Virus record (IMG/VR): IMGVR_UViG_3300031757_000014
Coordinates: 1 to 27,186 of that record
Direction: 5' to 3' (one strand)
Source: a virus
Length of the DNA: 27,186 bases
The notes under the pieces were generated by a model that was given only the letters and a program-made list of their open reading frames with translations, made no database searches and had not been told where the DNA came from. Below are positions 6,571-15,000 of the stretch, in pieces; positions within the stretch are counted from its first letter, which is position 1, and each line of letters begins with the position of its first letter. The position numbers were made by a program, and so were the translations under genes.

Positions 6571-7545
6571 GTGACGGATACTTCACCTGTCGCGCTCAGT
6601 GCGGCTGACATCGATGCCCGATTGAATGGTGTCGATGTTCAGCCGTCTGGCCGCAACTACCGTTACTTTCAGCCTAGCCATAAGGCGGTAGACAAGTGGG
6701 TGGAATACGCAGCGGGGAGCCACGACAGGTTCTTCCTGGGGTTAGGAGACATCGACAACAAGATGCGTGGCGTGTGGCCGTCTGACGTTCTCGTCGTGAC
6801 GGGTCGTGCCCATAGCGGCAAGTCTGCCGTGTTGTTGTCTGCTATAGCGAAGAACCTGAACGAGGATCCGAACTTTCGGGCAGTCATCTTCACGCCGGAT
6901 GAACCGGAGACTCTTGTCATCAGCAAACTGTACGCTTTGCTGTACCTCCAGAACCTGGCTGATGTGGAGGAAGCCCTCCAGGCCGGCGACATGATCCACA
7001 GGCAACACATCGAGGACGCCAAGGACATGCTGGACCGGGTCAAGATATTCCCGTCGGCTATGCGGTTCAATGAGATGAGTGAGGCGCTGTCGGAGTGTGA
7101 GGACTTCTGGCAGATCCGTCCCCGCTTCGTGATGATCGACTTCCTGGAGCAGTTGCCGGCGGCGTCTGGTTACGAGGGTGTGTCGTCGGTGTTGAAGGGT
7201 GTGAAGGAGTGGGCTGAAACGGAGAACCTTCCTGTCGGTCTGGTTCACCAGTCAGGCAAGAGTTCAACGAGGGGTACGTCGAGGGGGATGGACGACGGCA
7301 AGTTCAACGCCGACGAGTATGCGATCCTCCAGTTGAATGTGTTCCGTAAACGGGATCTGGCGAAACTCGACGATTACCAGCAGCGCATCCATTCCGTATC
7401 CATCTCGTTGGATCTGTGTAAGAACAAGCGGCCGCCGTGCCATACCACCAATCCTCCTGTGGATTACTTCATGGATCCGCATTGCGGGCTTGTGCGTGAA
7501 TACTACGAATCAGATATTCCTTCGGATGACCGATGGTTGACGTAG
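6571..7545 (+). CDS. DnaB-like replicative helicase / RecA-fold ATPase
   Basis: The 324-residue protein has a RecA-type ATPase core. The Walker A box GRAHSGKS is at 78-85, with a Glu at about 111 after the next strand (FTPDEPE). The Walker B strand FVMID ends in Asp190, and a His-Gln pair at 226-227 (LVHQSGK) matches the DnaB sensor motif. It lacks the separate N-terminal primase-interaction domain of full DnaB, so it is a short form. It most likely unwinds DNA at the phage fork, working with the primase encoded next. The GTG start follows directly on the TAG of the preceding gene. It overlaps the primase gene by 13 bases. Confidence 0.82.
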   Translation: MTDTSPVALSAADIDARLNGVDVQPSGRNYRYFQPSHKAVDKWVEYAAGSHDRFFLGLGDIDNKMRGVWPSDVLVVTGRAHSGKSAVLLSAIAKNLNEDPNFRAVIFTPDEPETLVISKLYALLYLQNLADVEEALQAGDMIHRQHIEDAKDMLDRVKIFPSAMRFNEMSEALSECEDFWQIRPRFVMIDFLEQLPAASGYEGVSSVLKGVKEWAETENLPVGLVHQSGKSSTRGTSRGMDDGKFNADEYAILQLNVFRKRDLAKLDDYQQRIHSVSISLDLCKNKRPPCHTTNPPVDYFMDPHCGLVREYYESDIPSDDRWLT

Positions 7546-8477
7546 TCGATACGTTCGCCCGGCTCCACCAGGGCGGCCGTATCGCCATCAACTACGATGG
7601 TATTCGCCCGTTGGTTGATTCCAAGGGGGAGGCTTACTCTGCGGTTGGTGAGCCGTATGAGGATGCGATCAGGGAACACCTTGATGGGGAACCCCCGATT
7701 GGTGTGTACCCGTTGTTCAGGAAGGATTACCAGCGCACTACCGAATGGTATGTGAACTGGTTGGCTGTTGACCTGGACGAGGGTGAGCCTGACTTCATTC
7801 ACGCCTGCAATCTGCAACGGTTGTTGGAACGGTTCAATGTTCGTGGCTGGATTGAACGGTCCAGGTCGAAGGGCTTCCATGTGTGGGTGTATCTGCGGCA
7901 GCCGTTGACTGCCGAGTTTGGCCGCGAGGCGATGATGGGGGCGTGCCGGCTGCTGGATGTACCCACCAAGGAGGTTTACCCGAAGCAGACGGCGTTGGAT
8001 GGGAAAGGGTTCGGGAACTGTTTGTTGTTGCCGTATCCGAACATGGGGAACCCTGGCCGGCAGGTCATCATCGACGATGATGACACCCCGTACCGGTTGG
8101 AGGCGTTTGTGGAGCAGGCGTGGGAGTCGAGGGCGAGTAGCCATGCGATCCGTTCCATCCATGCGTTGTACCAGGAGCGTCACTCGAAGCCCATCGCTCA
8201 GGTGGAGCATGTCAGAACGCGCCGTGATTCAGACTTCGGGTTCATTGCCCGCAGGATCTGGGATGGAGACATTCGGGAGGATCGTTCCAACGCCCTGTAT
8301 TCTTTCGCTTGTTCGCTATTTAGGCAGAACTACAGTGACCACACTGTTCTGCATTTGACAGGTCAACTCGATGAGCGTGTCGGAAAGTTCGTTGGCCGTA
8401 ATGACCGTGACCGCCGCTTGGAGGAACTTGTGATGAATGCCCGTAACAACACCCTGGGGGATTCCAATGGCACCTAA
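7533..8477 (+). CDS. Archaeo-eukaryotic-type primase (PrimPol-like)
   Basis: This 314-residue protein carries the marks of the AEP primase superfamily. A hhhDxD strand (WLAVDLDEG, Asp80 and Asp82) supplies metal ligands. An SKGFHVW box (112-118) matches the s-x-H motif, and GNCLLLPYP (161-169) is the conserved strand after it. The C-terminal part (about 225-314) has a DRSNALYSFACSLFRQ segment resembling the PriCT helical domain found behind phage and plasmid AEPs. It would make primers, or act as a primase-polymerase, at the fork together with the adjacent helicase. It overlaps both neighbouring genes slightly, so it is in the same operon. AEP assignment is by motifs only. Confidence 0.8.
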   Translation: MVDVVDTFARLHQGGRIAINYDGIRPLVDSKGEAYSAVGEPYEDAIREHLDGEPPIGVYPLFRKDYQRTTEWYVNWLAVDLDEGEPDFIHACNLQRLLERFNVRGWIERSRSKGFHVWVYLRQPLTAEFGREAMMGACRLLDVPTKEVYPKQTALDGKGFGNCLLLPYPNMGNPGRQVIIDDDDTPYRLEAFVEQAWESRASSHAIRSIHALYQERHSKPIAQVEHVRTRRDSDFGFIARRIWDGDIREDRSNALYSFACSLFRQNYSDHTVLHLTGQLDERVGKFVGRNDRDRRLEELVMNARNNTLGDSNGT

Positions 8478-8811
8478 TCCTGAGACATACCGGTTCACTG
8501 TTCGTGGCCGGCCGAAGGCGAAGGGTCGGCCACGTTTCGGAAAGGGGCGCACCTACACGCCGAAGGGAACGGTCGATGCCGAGCAGGTGATCGCTGATGC
8601 GTACAAGGGGCCGAAGTTTGAGGGGCCGGTGTCGTTGGCGTGCGCGTTCTCCAACGACCGGGTCACGATCACGTTGACTCCGATAGAGATGGAGAAGTCT
8701 CCGTTGCGGGGAGATGTTTCCAACTACCTCAAACTCGTTGAGGATGCTCTGAACGGTTTGGCGTATGACGATGACCGTCAGGTTCATCGCCTGGTCGGGA
8801 AGAAGAAGTAA
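8467..8811 (+). CDS. rusA: RusA-like Holliday junction resolvase
   Basis: The 114-residue size and motif order match RusA. An N-terminal VRGRPKAKGRPRFGKGRTYTP block is followed by RGDVSNYLKLVEDALNG (81-97) and YDDDRQVHRL (100-109). RusA enzymes cut four-way junctions symmetrically to resolve recombination or replication intermediates. The acidic motif normally reads D-x-D-N. Here the second acid is Ser85 (GDVSN), while Asp83, Asp93 and the DDD run remain. Such variants may still be active, but this should be kept in mind. The ATG at 8467 is chosen because an earlier start would lie deeper in the primase gene. The TAA overlaps the methyltransferase ATG by one base. Confidence 0.85.
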   Translation: MAPNPETYRFTVRGRPKAKGRPRFGKGRTYTPKGTVDAEQVIADAYKGPKFEGPVSLACAFSNDRVTITLTPIEMEKSPLRGDVSNYLKLVEDALNGLAYDDDRQVHRLVGKKK

Positions 8812-9428
8812 TGCGCGTACTCAACCTATATGCGGGAGTGGGGGGCAACAGGAAGCATTGGCGTGATTGTGAGGTCACGGCCGTCGAATGGGATCCCAAG
8901 ATCGCCGCCGTCTACACAGGCTTGTTTCCCGACGATGACATGGTCGTCGGGGACGCCCACCAGTACCTGCTCGACCACAGTGGCGAGTTCGACTTCGTCT
9001 GGAGTTCGCCTCCATGCCAATCACACTCACGAATGGTCAAGGCCGGACAGAACCGGTCGCCCCGCTACCCAGACATGGCGTTGTACGAGGAGGTCATCTA
9101 CCTCCAGCACTTCGCCAAGGCCCCGTGGGTGGTGGAGAACGTCCAGCCCTACTACGAGGTCTTGGTCCCCGCCCAGAAGGTGGGCCGCCACCTGTTCTGG
9201 ACGAACCTCGACCTCGCCCATGTCGAGGATGTGCCCCGGCCCAAGGGATTCATCAACCAGAAGCAGGTCGGCAAGCAAGACCTCATGGACTGGCTGGGCA
9301 TCCACTACGAGGGCAACGTCTACTACGACGGCAACCATTGTCCGTTCCAGGTGCTCCGCAACTGCGTCCACCCGGACCTGGGCCTCGCCGTGTTCGATAC
9401 GGCACGCGACAAGGGAGTCGCGGCATGA
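8811..9428 (+). CDS. Compact DNA cytosine-5 methyltransferase
   Basis: Motif I (LYAGVGGN, 6-13) binds S-adenosylmethionine. Motif IV holds the catalytic Cys69 in SSPPCQSHS, and motif VI is the ENV at 109-111. A C-terminal RNCVHPDLGLAVF stretch looks like a modified motif X. These are the signatures of DNA (cytosine-5) methyltransferases. At 205 residues it is far shorter than typical members of over 300, leaving little room for a target recognition domain. It probably methylates phage DNA against host restriction, or pairs with the next gene. It overlaps that gene by ATGA. Confidence 0.85.
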   Translation: MRVLNLYAGVGGNRKHWRDCEVTAVEWDPKIAAVYTGLFPDDDMVVGDAHQYLLDHSGEFDFVWSSPPCQSHSRMVKAGQNRSPRYPDMALYEEVIYLQHFAKAPWVVENVQPYYEVLVPAQKVGRHLFWTNLDLAHVEDVPRPKGFINQKQVGKQDLMDWLGIHYEGNVYYDGNHCPFQVLRNCVHPDLGLAVFDTARDKGVAA

Positions 9429-9919
9429 CGATACAGATCGAACTGGACCCGTGGGAGTACGAACACGCTTTGAACATTGGGGCACGCCGGTATGTGGCGA
9501 ACTGGGGTAAGCGTGACGCCACCCATTATGACAAGAACCGCATGGAGGACAACCGCACAGCGCAGGCTGCTGCCTGCGTGGGGGAACTAGCGGTAGCGAA
9601 GATCACGAACCAGTATTGGCCTGGGCATGTGTGGCACAAGTCGGAGCATAAGACTTACAGGCATCTGCCGGATGTGGGTCACAACATTGAGGTGCGTCGG
9701 GTACGGACCAGCACCAGTGCGGCTGTACGCCGCCGCCAGTTGGAACAGGGGTTGATCCTGTGGGTGGTGCAACCTGTTCCTCCAGAGTTTCGGGTCGTCG
9801 ACATTCTGGGTTGGATCGATTACGACGAAGCGTGGGCGAAGGGTGAGCCGGCGCATTACGACCTGGAGAACACCAGGGTCATCGGGGAGCAGTTTCTGAA
9901 CGCACCGTCGATTGAGTAG
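9425..9919 (+). CDS. Putative PD-(D/E)XK nuclease-like protein
   Basis: This 164-residue protein begins at the ATGA overlap with the methyltransferase. Its pattern suggests the restriction-endonuclease-like fold. A helix ends in CVGELAVAKI (Glu54), a LPDVGHNIEVRR strand pair supplies Asp83 and an E-x-R version of the E-x-K motif (Glu89, Arg91), and beta strands follow (LILWVVQPV, FRVVDILGWIDYDEAW). Proteins of this general layout are seen in actinobacterial phages. It could be a nuclease or an inactive relative, and the lysine-to-arginine change leaves catalysis in doubt. Tight coupling to the methyltransferase raises the possibility of a restriction-modification-like pair; that is inference. 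Confidence 0.6.
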   Translation: MTIQIELDPWEYEHALNIGARRYVANWGKRDATHYDKNRMEDNRTAQAAACVGELAVAKITNQYWPGHVWHKSEHKTYRHLPDVGHNIEVRRVRTSTSAAVRRRQLEQGLILWVVQPVPPEFRVVDILGWIDYDEAWAKGEPAHYDLENTRVIGEQFLNAPSIE

Positions 9920-10337
9920 GGCGGAGCGGGGGGCATGGACATCCGATCCGCAGATGCTGGATCTACTATTAGGACCGGTCAGTCAATCACAGACTACGAT
10001 CCGGCCGTGGTCGCAGCGGCGCCCCGAAACTCTTTACGATGCTTTGGTGCGGGCCGCACCGTTCACTGAGCCGGAAGAAAGTATCGACGAACAGAACGAG
10101 TTGAGGGAGATCCTGGCTGATGCCGTGGATTCCCTCAGTGACGAAGACCAGTGGATCTTCCTCATGTTGACGACGGTCCGGCTCAGTTTGCGGTTTGTGG
10201 GCAGCGTTCTGGGTGTACCGAAGACCACGTTGGCGCGTAGACGCGACCGGATTATTCGGAAACTACAGGAACAGTTGTCAGAGTCGACGCTTGTTCAGAA
10301 ACGCCTTGTCCGTCAATCGTCTTCGAACGAATCGTAG
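9912..10337 (+). CDS. Sigma-70 region 4-like DNA-binding regulator
   Basis: The segment at about residues 63-122 has the layout of sigma region 4. A leading helix (LREILADAVDSL) is followed by DEDQWIFLML, then a helix-turn-helix (LRFVGSVLGVPKTTLARRRDRIIRKL). Such proteins direct or modulate RNA polymerase at promoters. No region 2 is present, so it is a partial sigma or an activator. It is the last gene of the DNA-metabolism operon and faces the late operon, so it is a good candidate for late gene control. The start is uncertain: TTG 9912 overlaps the previous stop, and an in-frame ATG lies at 9954. Confidence 0.7.
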   Translation: MSRAERGAWTSDPQMLDLLLGPVSQSQTTIRPWSQRRPETLYDALVRAAPFTEPEESIDEQNELREILADAVDSLSDEDQWIFLMLTTVRLSLRFVGSVLGVPKTTLARRRDRIIRKLQEQLSESTLVQKRLVRQSSSNES

Positions 10338-10630
10338 AGCATCAGGCATTGTTCCAGCATGTCCATGAAACCGTTCACCCATCTGAGGATGCGAGACAAG
10401 GCGATGAGGTCGCCGCCGTCTGCGTCATGCCAGGTGCCAACCATGCTGAGTGCTTCGTCGTGTTGGAACACCAGTAGTGTTCCGAGGCGACTGTTGTGCC
10501 AGGAAGCGTGGGTGCCGTCCTCCATGTCGAGGATGTGCCGGCTTTCTTGCAGGGAACGCAGAATGTCTTCTTCTAGTTGGACGCCACTCGATGCCATGAA
10601 GTCACCCCATTTGGCATCAAGGTCGTCCAC
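10313..10630 (-). CDS. Hypothetical protein at the end of the lysis/virion operon (105 aa)
   Basis: The GTG at 10630 shares its G with the TAG stop of the upstream holin gene, and an AGGGAT site lies nearby. The product is acidic, mostly helical, with His and Trp residues in the middle (GTHASWHNSR, FQHDEALSMVGTWHDADGG). It has a hydrophobic C-terminal helix and a DSFEDD tail. Its last 25 bases overlap the end of the convergent sigma-like gene. No family is recognised. Position after the holin makes a lysis accessory role possible, but nothing in the sequence shows it. Confidence 0.65.
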   Translation of the reverse strand: MDDLDAKWGDFMASSGVQLEEDILRSLQESRHILDMEDGTHASWHNSRLGTLLVFQHDEALSMVGTWHDADGGDLIALSRILRWVNGFMDMLEQCLMLYDSFEDD

Positions 10631-10788
10631 TACGCGATCTTATCCCTGGCGTACGTCTTGATGACGGATAGTGCTGCGGCGGTGCCGGCGACGACGGCTC
10701 CGCGGCCGGTCGACAGGTCACTGATAAGGAATACTCCCAGGAATCCCTGAACGAACGTCCAGGCTGCTCTCTCTAGCATGTCGGTCAT
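10630..10788 (-). CDS. r1t-type holin (52 aa)
   Basis: This short gene is easily missed. It encodes 52 residues with an N-terminal amphipathic helix, [18 protein letters not shown], passing into a hydrophobic GVFLIS stretch. A polar turn (DLSTGRG) and a second hydrophobic helix ([13 protein letters not shown]) follow, with a basic tail. This is the pattern of r1t-like holins of phages of Gram-positive hosts, which form membrane lesions that let the endolysin out. The ATG overlaps the upstream gene's TGA (ATGA), and its TAG overlaps the next GTG. The endolysin is about 0.5 kb upstream in the same operon, which supports the call. Confidence 0.8.
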   Translation of the reverse strand: MTDMLERAAWTFVQGFLGVFLISDLSTGRGAVVAGTAAALSVIKTYARDKIA

Positions 10789-10919
10789 TTTGAACCCTTC
10801 GATCTGTTTGCCTTATCGTAGGCAATAGCGGCGGCCTGGTCCCGTGGGTACCCTTCGGTAATCAACTTACCGATGTTGTGGCCGATTACGTTCTGGCTGG
10901 ACCCCTTCTTGAGGGGCAT
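10785..10919 (-). CDS. Conserved-looking phage minigene (44 aa)
   Basis: The 44-residue product begins [20 protein letters not shown] and continues with [18 protein letters not shown] and a basic tail. The pattern S-x2-V-I-x2-N-I-x-K-L-I-x2-G-x-P-x2-Q-A-x-A-I-A is one I recognise from small proteins found across many unrelated phages, whose function is unknown. The TGA overlaps the holin ATG. The predicted fold is two short helices. It sits between endolysin and holin but need not be a lysis factor. Confidence 0.7.
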   Translation of the reverse strand: MPLKKGSSQNVIGHNIGKLITEGYPRDQAAAIAYDKANRSKGSK

Positions 10920-10952
10920 GTCAGTAACTTGGGCGACGAGGCTTCTTCGGCA

Positions 10953-11084
10953 TCAGTCGAACAGTGCCTTGCGGGCACCGGCCTTCGATGGTGAGCCGAC
11001 AGTACCGATACCGCCACCCGTCTTCACCGAGGTGACCAGCACCTGGCTGGCCTTCACCTTCTTGGGGGTTGAACCATCTCTCAT
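10953..11084 (-). CDS. Basic Gly-rich minigene (43 aa)
   Basis: The frame from ATG 11084 to TGA 10953 is open for 43 codons and is preceded by AGGA a few bases upstream, right after the stop of the 61-residue gene. The product is basic (PKKVKASQ) with a Gly-rich turn (KTGGGIGTVGS) and a KAGARKALFD tail. No family is recognised. It is called because it fills an otherwise empty slot in a tightly packed operon and has a plausible start. A short frame of ten codons after it (10921-10953) is not called. Confidence 0.5.
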   Translation of the reverse strand: MRDGSTPKKVKASQVLVTSVKTGGGIGTVGSPSKAGARKALFD

Positions 11085-11090
11085 GGTGTC

Positions 11091-11276
11091 CTACTTCCCG
11101 AAGGGGCGGCCGCCACTGTTGGCGTTCCCCAGTTTCGTCTTGCGGAGATACGCGGCGTCTTTCTTCGCCTTGCCGCTCATGGCGTGCATGTTCTCGCTCG
11201 ATGTCGAGTCGTAGGGCTGTTCGTCCTGCGATCCGAACGTCTTCTCGAATGTGTCGTAACCTTTGCCCTTCGGCAT
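11091..11276 (-). CDS. Small polar hypothetical protein (61 aa)
   Basis: A very strong AGGAGGT site eight bases before the ATG at 11276 supports this gene, and suggests it is highly expressed. The product is polar and Lys/Gly/Ser-rich, with a KAKKDAAYLRKTKLG basic helix and no membrane segment. It begins directly after the endolysin gene with a short 35-base gap that shows no terminator. It could be a small virion or packaging-associated protein, but no evidence points to a specific role. Confidence 0.65.
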   Translation of the reverse strand: MPKGKGYDTFEKTFGSQDEQPYDSTSSENMHAMSGKAKKDAAYLRKTKLGNANSGGRPFGK

Positions 11277-11311
11277 GTGGGTACCTCCTATTAGATGGAT
11301 GGGGTGTCCCT

Positions 11312-12097
11312 CTACACGAAGAACAATGCCGTCCAGGTGTCACCGTCAAGGACACCGTTCGGCTTCAAGAAGCCCATAGCCTTCTCGAACTGTTTCACAG
11401 CGCCGGCTGTACGCCTACCATAGATCCCGTCAACAGGACCAGGGTCGTACCCACGGCCCTTCAAACGGCTCTGAGCGGCCCTCACAGCCTCTCCACGGCT
11501 CCGCTGGCGCCACGACAGGGGTGCAGCCGCCACACGGTCCCTGAGAGCCGTCAGATAGGCCACAATCCCCGCCCAATCAATATCGGAAGGCGGACCCTGC
11601 TCAACATGGGCACCATCCGTCAACCAGTCATACAGCCAATCACCAGGACAAGTCGACGACGACACATCCCGATGCCCCCGCACCCACAACGAACCCCCAT
11701 ACCGGAACTGCACATCATCAACAACCGACTGAATAGCCTTCAACGCCACATCCGGCACCCGCTCATACCCCCACCCCGTATAACAGATCGACTCCGAACG
11801 GGCATTCCACCCCTTCGTAGCAGCACCACGCACACCAGGCCCACGCCCCTCAAACACCGCACCAGCCGCATCCACCAACCAGTTGTAAGCAATCCCATCC
11901 CACTTACGGGAATCCATATGGTACGACTCGAACGCCTTCACCGCAGCAACCGACGACGGCCCATCCTTCACACCGCTGTGATGCAACACCACACCCTTCA
12001 CACGCCCAGGACGCAACGCACGAAACGGCTTCGCCGGCTTACGCGCCCCCCACTCAACCCGCGACACAACCCCCCGCGTCTGCGACAACGGCTTCAT
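11312..12097 (-). CDS. Endolysin: N-acetylmuramoyl-L-alanine amidase with peptidoglycan-binding domain
   Basis: The N-terminal domain (about 1-165) is an Amidase_2/PGRP-type fold. It has WGARKP at 16-21, His39 in VLHHSG, Tyr71 in AYNWLVD, and the zinc ligands His142 and Cys150 in GHRDVSSSTCPG. These enzymes split the amide bond between N-acetylmuramic acid and L-alanine in peptidoglycan. The C-terminal part (about 195-261) matches the PG_binding_1 helical repeat (AVRAAQSRLKGRGYDPGPVDGIYG). No signal peptide is visible, so release needs the holin downstream. The ATG overlaps the stop of the 2575-residue gene (ATGA) and follows GAGGG. Confidence 0.93.
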   Translation of the reverse strand: MKPLSQTRGVVSRVEWGARKPAKPFRALRPGRVKGVVLHHSGVKDGPSSVAAVKAFESYHMDSRKWDGIAYNWLVDAAGAVFEGRGPGVRGAATKGWNARSESICYTGWGYERVPDVALKAIQSVVDDVQFRYGGSLWVRGHRDVSSSTCPGDWLYDWLTDGAHVEQGPPSDIDWAGIVAYLTALRDRVAAAPLSWRQRSRGEAVRAAQSRLKGRGYDPGPVDGIYGRRTAGAVKQFEKAMGFLKPNGVLDGDTWTALFFV

Positions 12098-15000
12098 CGA
12101 ACCCTCATTTCAATATCAATCAAATCGCGCATCTTCTCATCAAACGCCCGATCATTCCTAATGATCTGATTACGAGTCTCATGCGGATCATTGACCCGCA
12201 CCTGCGTACCAAACACCGTAGACACCACAGTCGACGCAACACGCCGCGAATAACGGCTCTCATTCGGCAACAACCTACGGAACCTCGACAAGAACGGCAT
12301 CCAACTATCCATCATATACAAATCCTGATCCCGCATCTTATACTCCCCCTTCTTATCCTTCTTCGCCTTCCCCGCCAAACTCAACGCATCCATAAGAAAC
12401 GGGAACTTGGCGTACACATGAGGCACCTGCTGATACCTGCCGCTGAACGGCAGATCAGCAAAGAACTGCTTCCCCGCCCAAATCTCCAACGGCACCTTCA
12501 CCGGCGGCGCAGCCGACTCAGCAAACACCCGCGTGATCGACCCCGGCTCCTTCATCAAACGGTTCAGATCACGGAACGGCAAATCAGGAATCCAATACGA
12601 CTGATAATCGTTGATCTTCCACGGCAACCGGATAGCCATGTTCTCCAGGAAATAATCCGGCACCACCCCCTCCTCCTTCGACTGGAGTTCCAGGTTGCCC
12701 TTCACCTGCTGCAACCGGCCCCACGCATACGGATGCTTCCCCAGGCTCTCCACCAGAATCGGCACCACATTCTTCTGCCAGGTCCAGAACGGAATGATGC
12801 GACGCATCTTCCGTTCCATACTCGTCAAATCCGCATAGTTGAAATGGAACTTGTAAACCTGGCCGGCAGCGTCAGCAACCGAACCGCCCTTCTGCAACAC
12901 ATCGAACGCCAGAGCGCCACGCAACACCGTTTCCATCTGCTCATTCGACGAGCGGATAAACCGGAACGGAGCGAACTCCGTCGAAGCCGGATTGAACACC
13001 ACATCAATCGGCTGGTTGGTGATCGGATTGCGAGACTCCCTGACAAGCCTCATAGCAACATTCCTGTCAACCTCAGTGATGACCTGTCCGCCACCAACAA
13101 TGCCGCTGTCGAGAACACGACGGATGGTACGCAACTCGTTGATGTCGACACGGGAACCAAACCCGACAGACACCGACTTCTTCTTACTTATTCCAAGTGC
13201 TTTTATCATCTCATCGACACCCTTGACAGCGTTCCCTTCACCCAACTTCGACGCCTTGAAAAACACCCCGGCGAACTTGTTCGTCGAACCCAACTCCATC
13301 AAACCAAACGCGTACGACAACCACGAACCACCCAAACCATTACGGATAACGAACCCCGGCGTAGACACCGCCTGCGCCTTCCAATAGTTCAGGAACTTGT
13401 CGTACCACTTCAAGAACGCACCAAAGTCGCCGCTTGAAGAACTCGTCTTGAACAACGCGTTCAACATCTCGAACACCGGGGCCGCTTCACCCCCACCGTC
13501 ACCCAACGGTGCCGACCATCCCCGCGACCACTTCGGATCCACAGAGTTCGGCCCCCACTGTGCCGCCGTCTGCTGCGTCAACGACTTATCGAACAGATCC
13601 TTACCCCTGGAGGTGTTGAACTTACGCAACGCCGCCTGGAAATAATCCATGTCGGTACGCGTCCCATCGAACAACTCCGCCACATCCTTCGGAGCCAGAC
13701 CCTGATGCGCCAGATCCTTCCGACCACCAGGCTCCCTCAGATTCGCACCAGCCGCCTCATACACCTCCTTCGTGACATCGAACTCGGCCTGGAGTTGACG
13801 TAGCCGCCCCTGCATCGTCGCAATCTCCGCCTCAACCGTCAACCCGACCCGCATCGCCGCCTCAGCCTTTTCGTAATCCGCCAAAGCGTACGCCAGATGA
13901 TTCAGGCGTTCCGCCTGGATCAGAACGTCACGCTCCGCCTCCGTGAACGCCATCCGCTGCTCCAACGGCATCCGCCACATCGGCTCATCCAACCACGACA
14001 AACCCTCCTCGATGCCACCAGGGAACCCTGTTGTTTCCGTCCGACCCGTCAACGTCGCCAACGCCTGCCGCACCCCACCCTGCCGGGCCGGATCCAAGAA
14101 CGTAGCCCCCACCGCACCCTGAGCCTCCGCCCCCGTCCAACGGTTCTCGAACACCTCCTGCGCCCACCCGTCGATACGGCTCTCCGCCGCCGCATAGTTC
14201 TTGAACTTGACACCTGGACCCAACGGTGCCCGCGTTCCCGGCACCTTTTCCCCTGTCTTCGCAGGCGAAGCCATCAACCCCGACGGGGCATCAAGAATCT
14301 CCACACCCTGACCAGTCCGCTTCCCAACGAACCGCAACCGGAAATCACCGAAAGGCGTACGCACAATGGCTTCGTCGAACCTGGGGGCGCCCTTCGGCCC
14401 GTACATTCCCGACGGATCCGGCGCCCTGGTAGCCGCCGCCGGAGGCTTAGGTGCGCCCTCCGATCTGATAAGGCTTGCATCAAGCACCACCATCTCATCC
14501 CCTACTACCGGGTGAGGATCATCCACACCCGAACGAATCTGCTTGCCCCGCAAGATGATTACGTCATAACCCTGTTCAGAAGCAAGGCGTGAACCGTAAA
14601 CACCCAACAGCGAATAAGCGTCCTCACCTTCGTCAATCATCCTCCGATAATCGAAACCGGGGAACCGTTCTTCAAGTTCGGTTAGCAGGCGCTCAACGTG
14701 GTCTTTCCTCAGTTCACCGTCGCCTCGCAGGAGGCGTCCCCATTCGGCGTCATCCAACAAGTGTCTCAGCGCGCTGACCCCGGCGTCAGCCTCGTATTCA
14801 GAACCCCAGAACGCCGCTCTTTCAGGAATGGTCACCTTTGCCTGGGGAACCTCCAACGGGTTCTTCGGCATAACCGTGGCATAAACGGGTTCTCCAAGAT
14901 CCCTATGAGCCGACACCCCGCCAGGAGGCGCTTCGTCTAACGGGGTGACATACAACCCTTGCGGTTTACCTTCGGCAAAAGCCTGTGCGTCGGGTTCCGC

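Noticed and set aside
9014-9424. N-terminal extension of the nuclease-like gene into the methyltransferase
   Set aside because: The extension is an out-of-phase reading of the methyltransferase. The ATGA junction at 9425 gives a better start.
9935-10069. ATG with a purine-rich upstream run inside the sigma-like gene, other frame
   Set aside because: It gives only a few dozen codons of uncharacteristic sequence and lies inside the better-supported frame.
10921-10953. Ten-codon frame between two minigenes
   Set aside because: It overlaps the preceding stop by one base, but is too short to support as a gene. It may only be a coupling leader.
10873-12169. Long plus-strand frames across the lysis region
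   Set aside because: They are antisense to the endolysin and minigenes, which carry clear motifs and ribosome sites; the plus-strand products are Arg/His/Pro-rich shadows.
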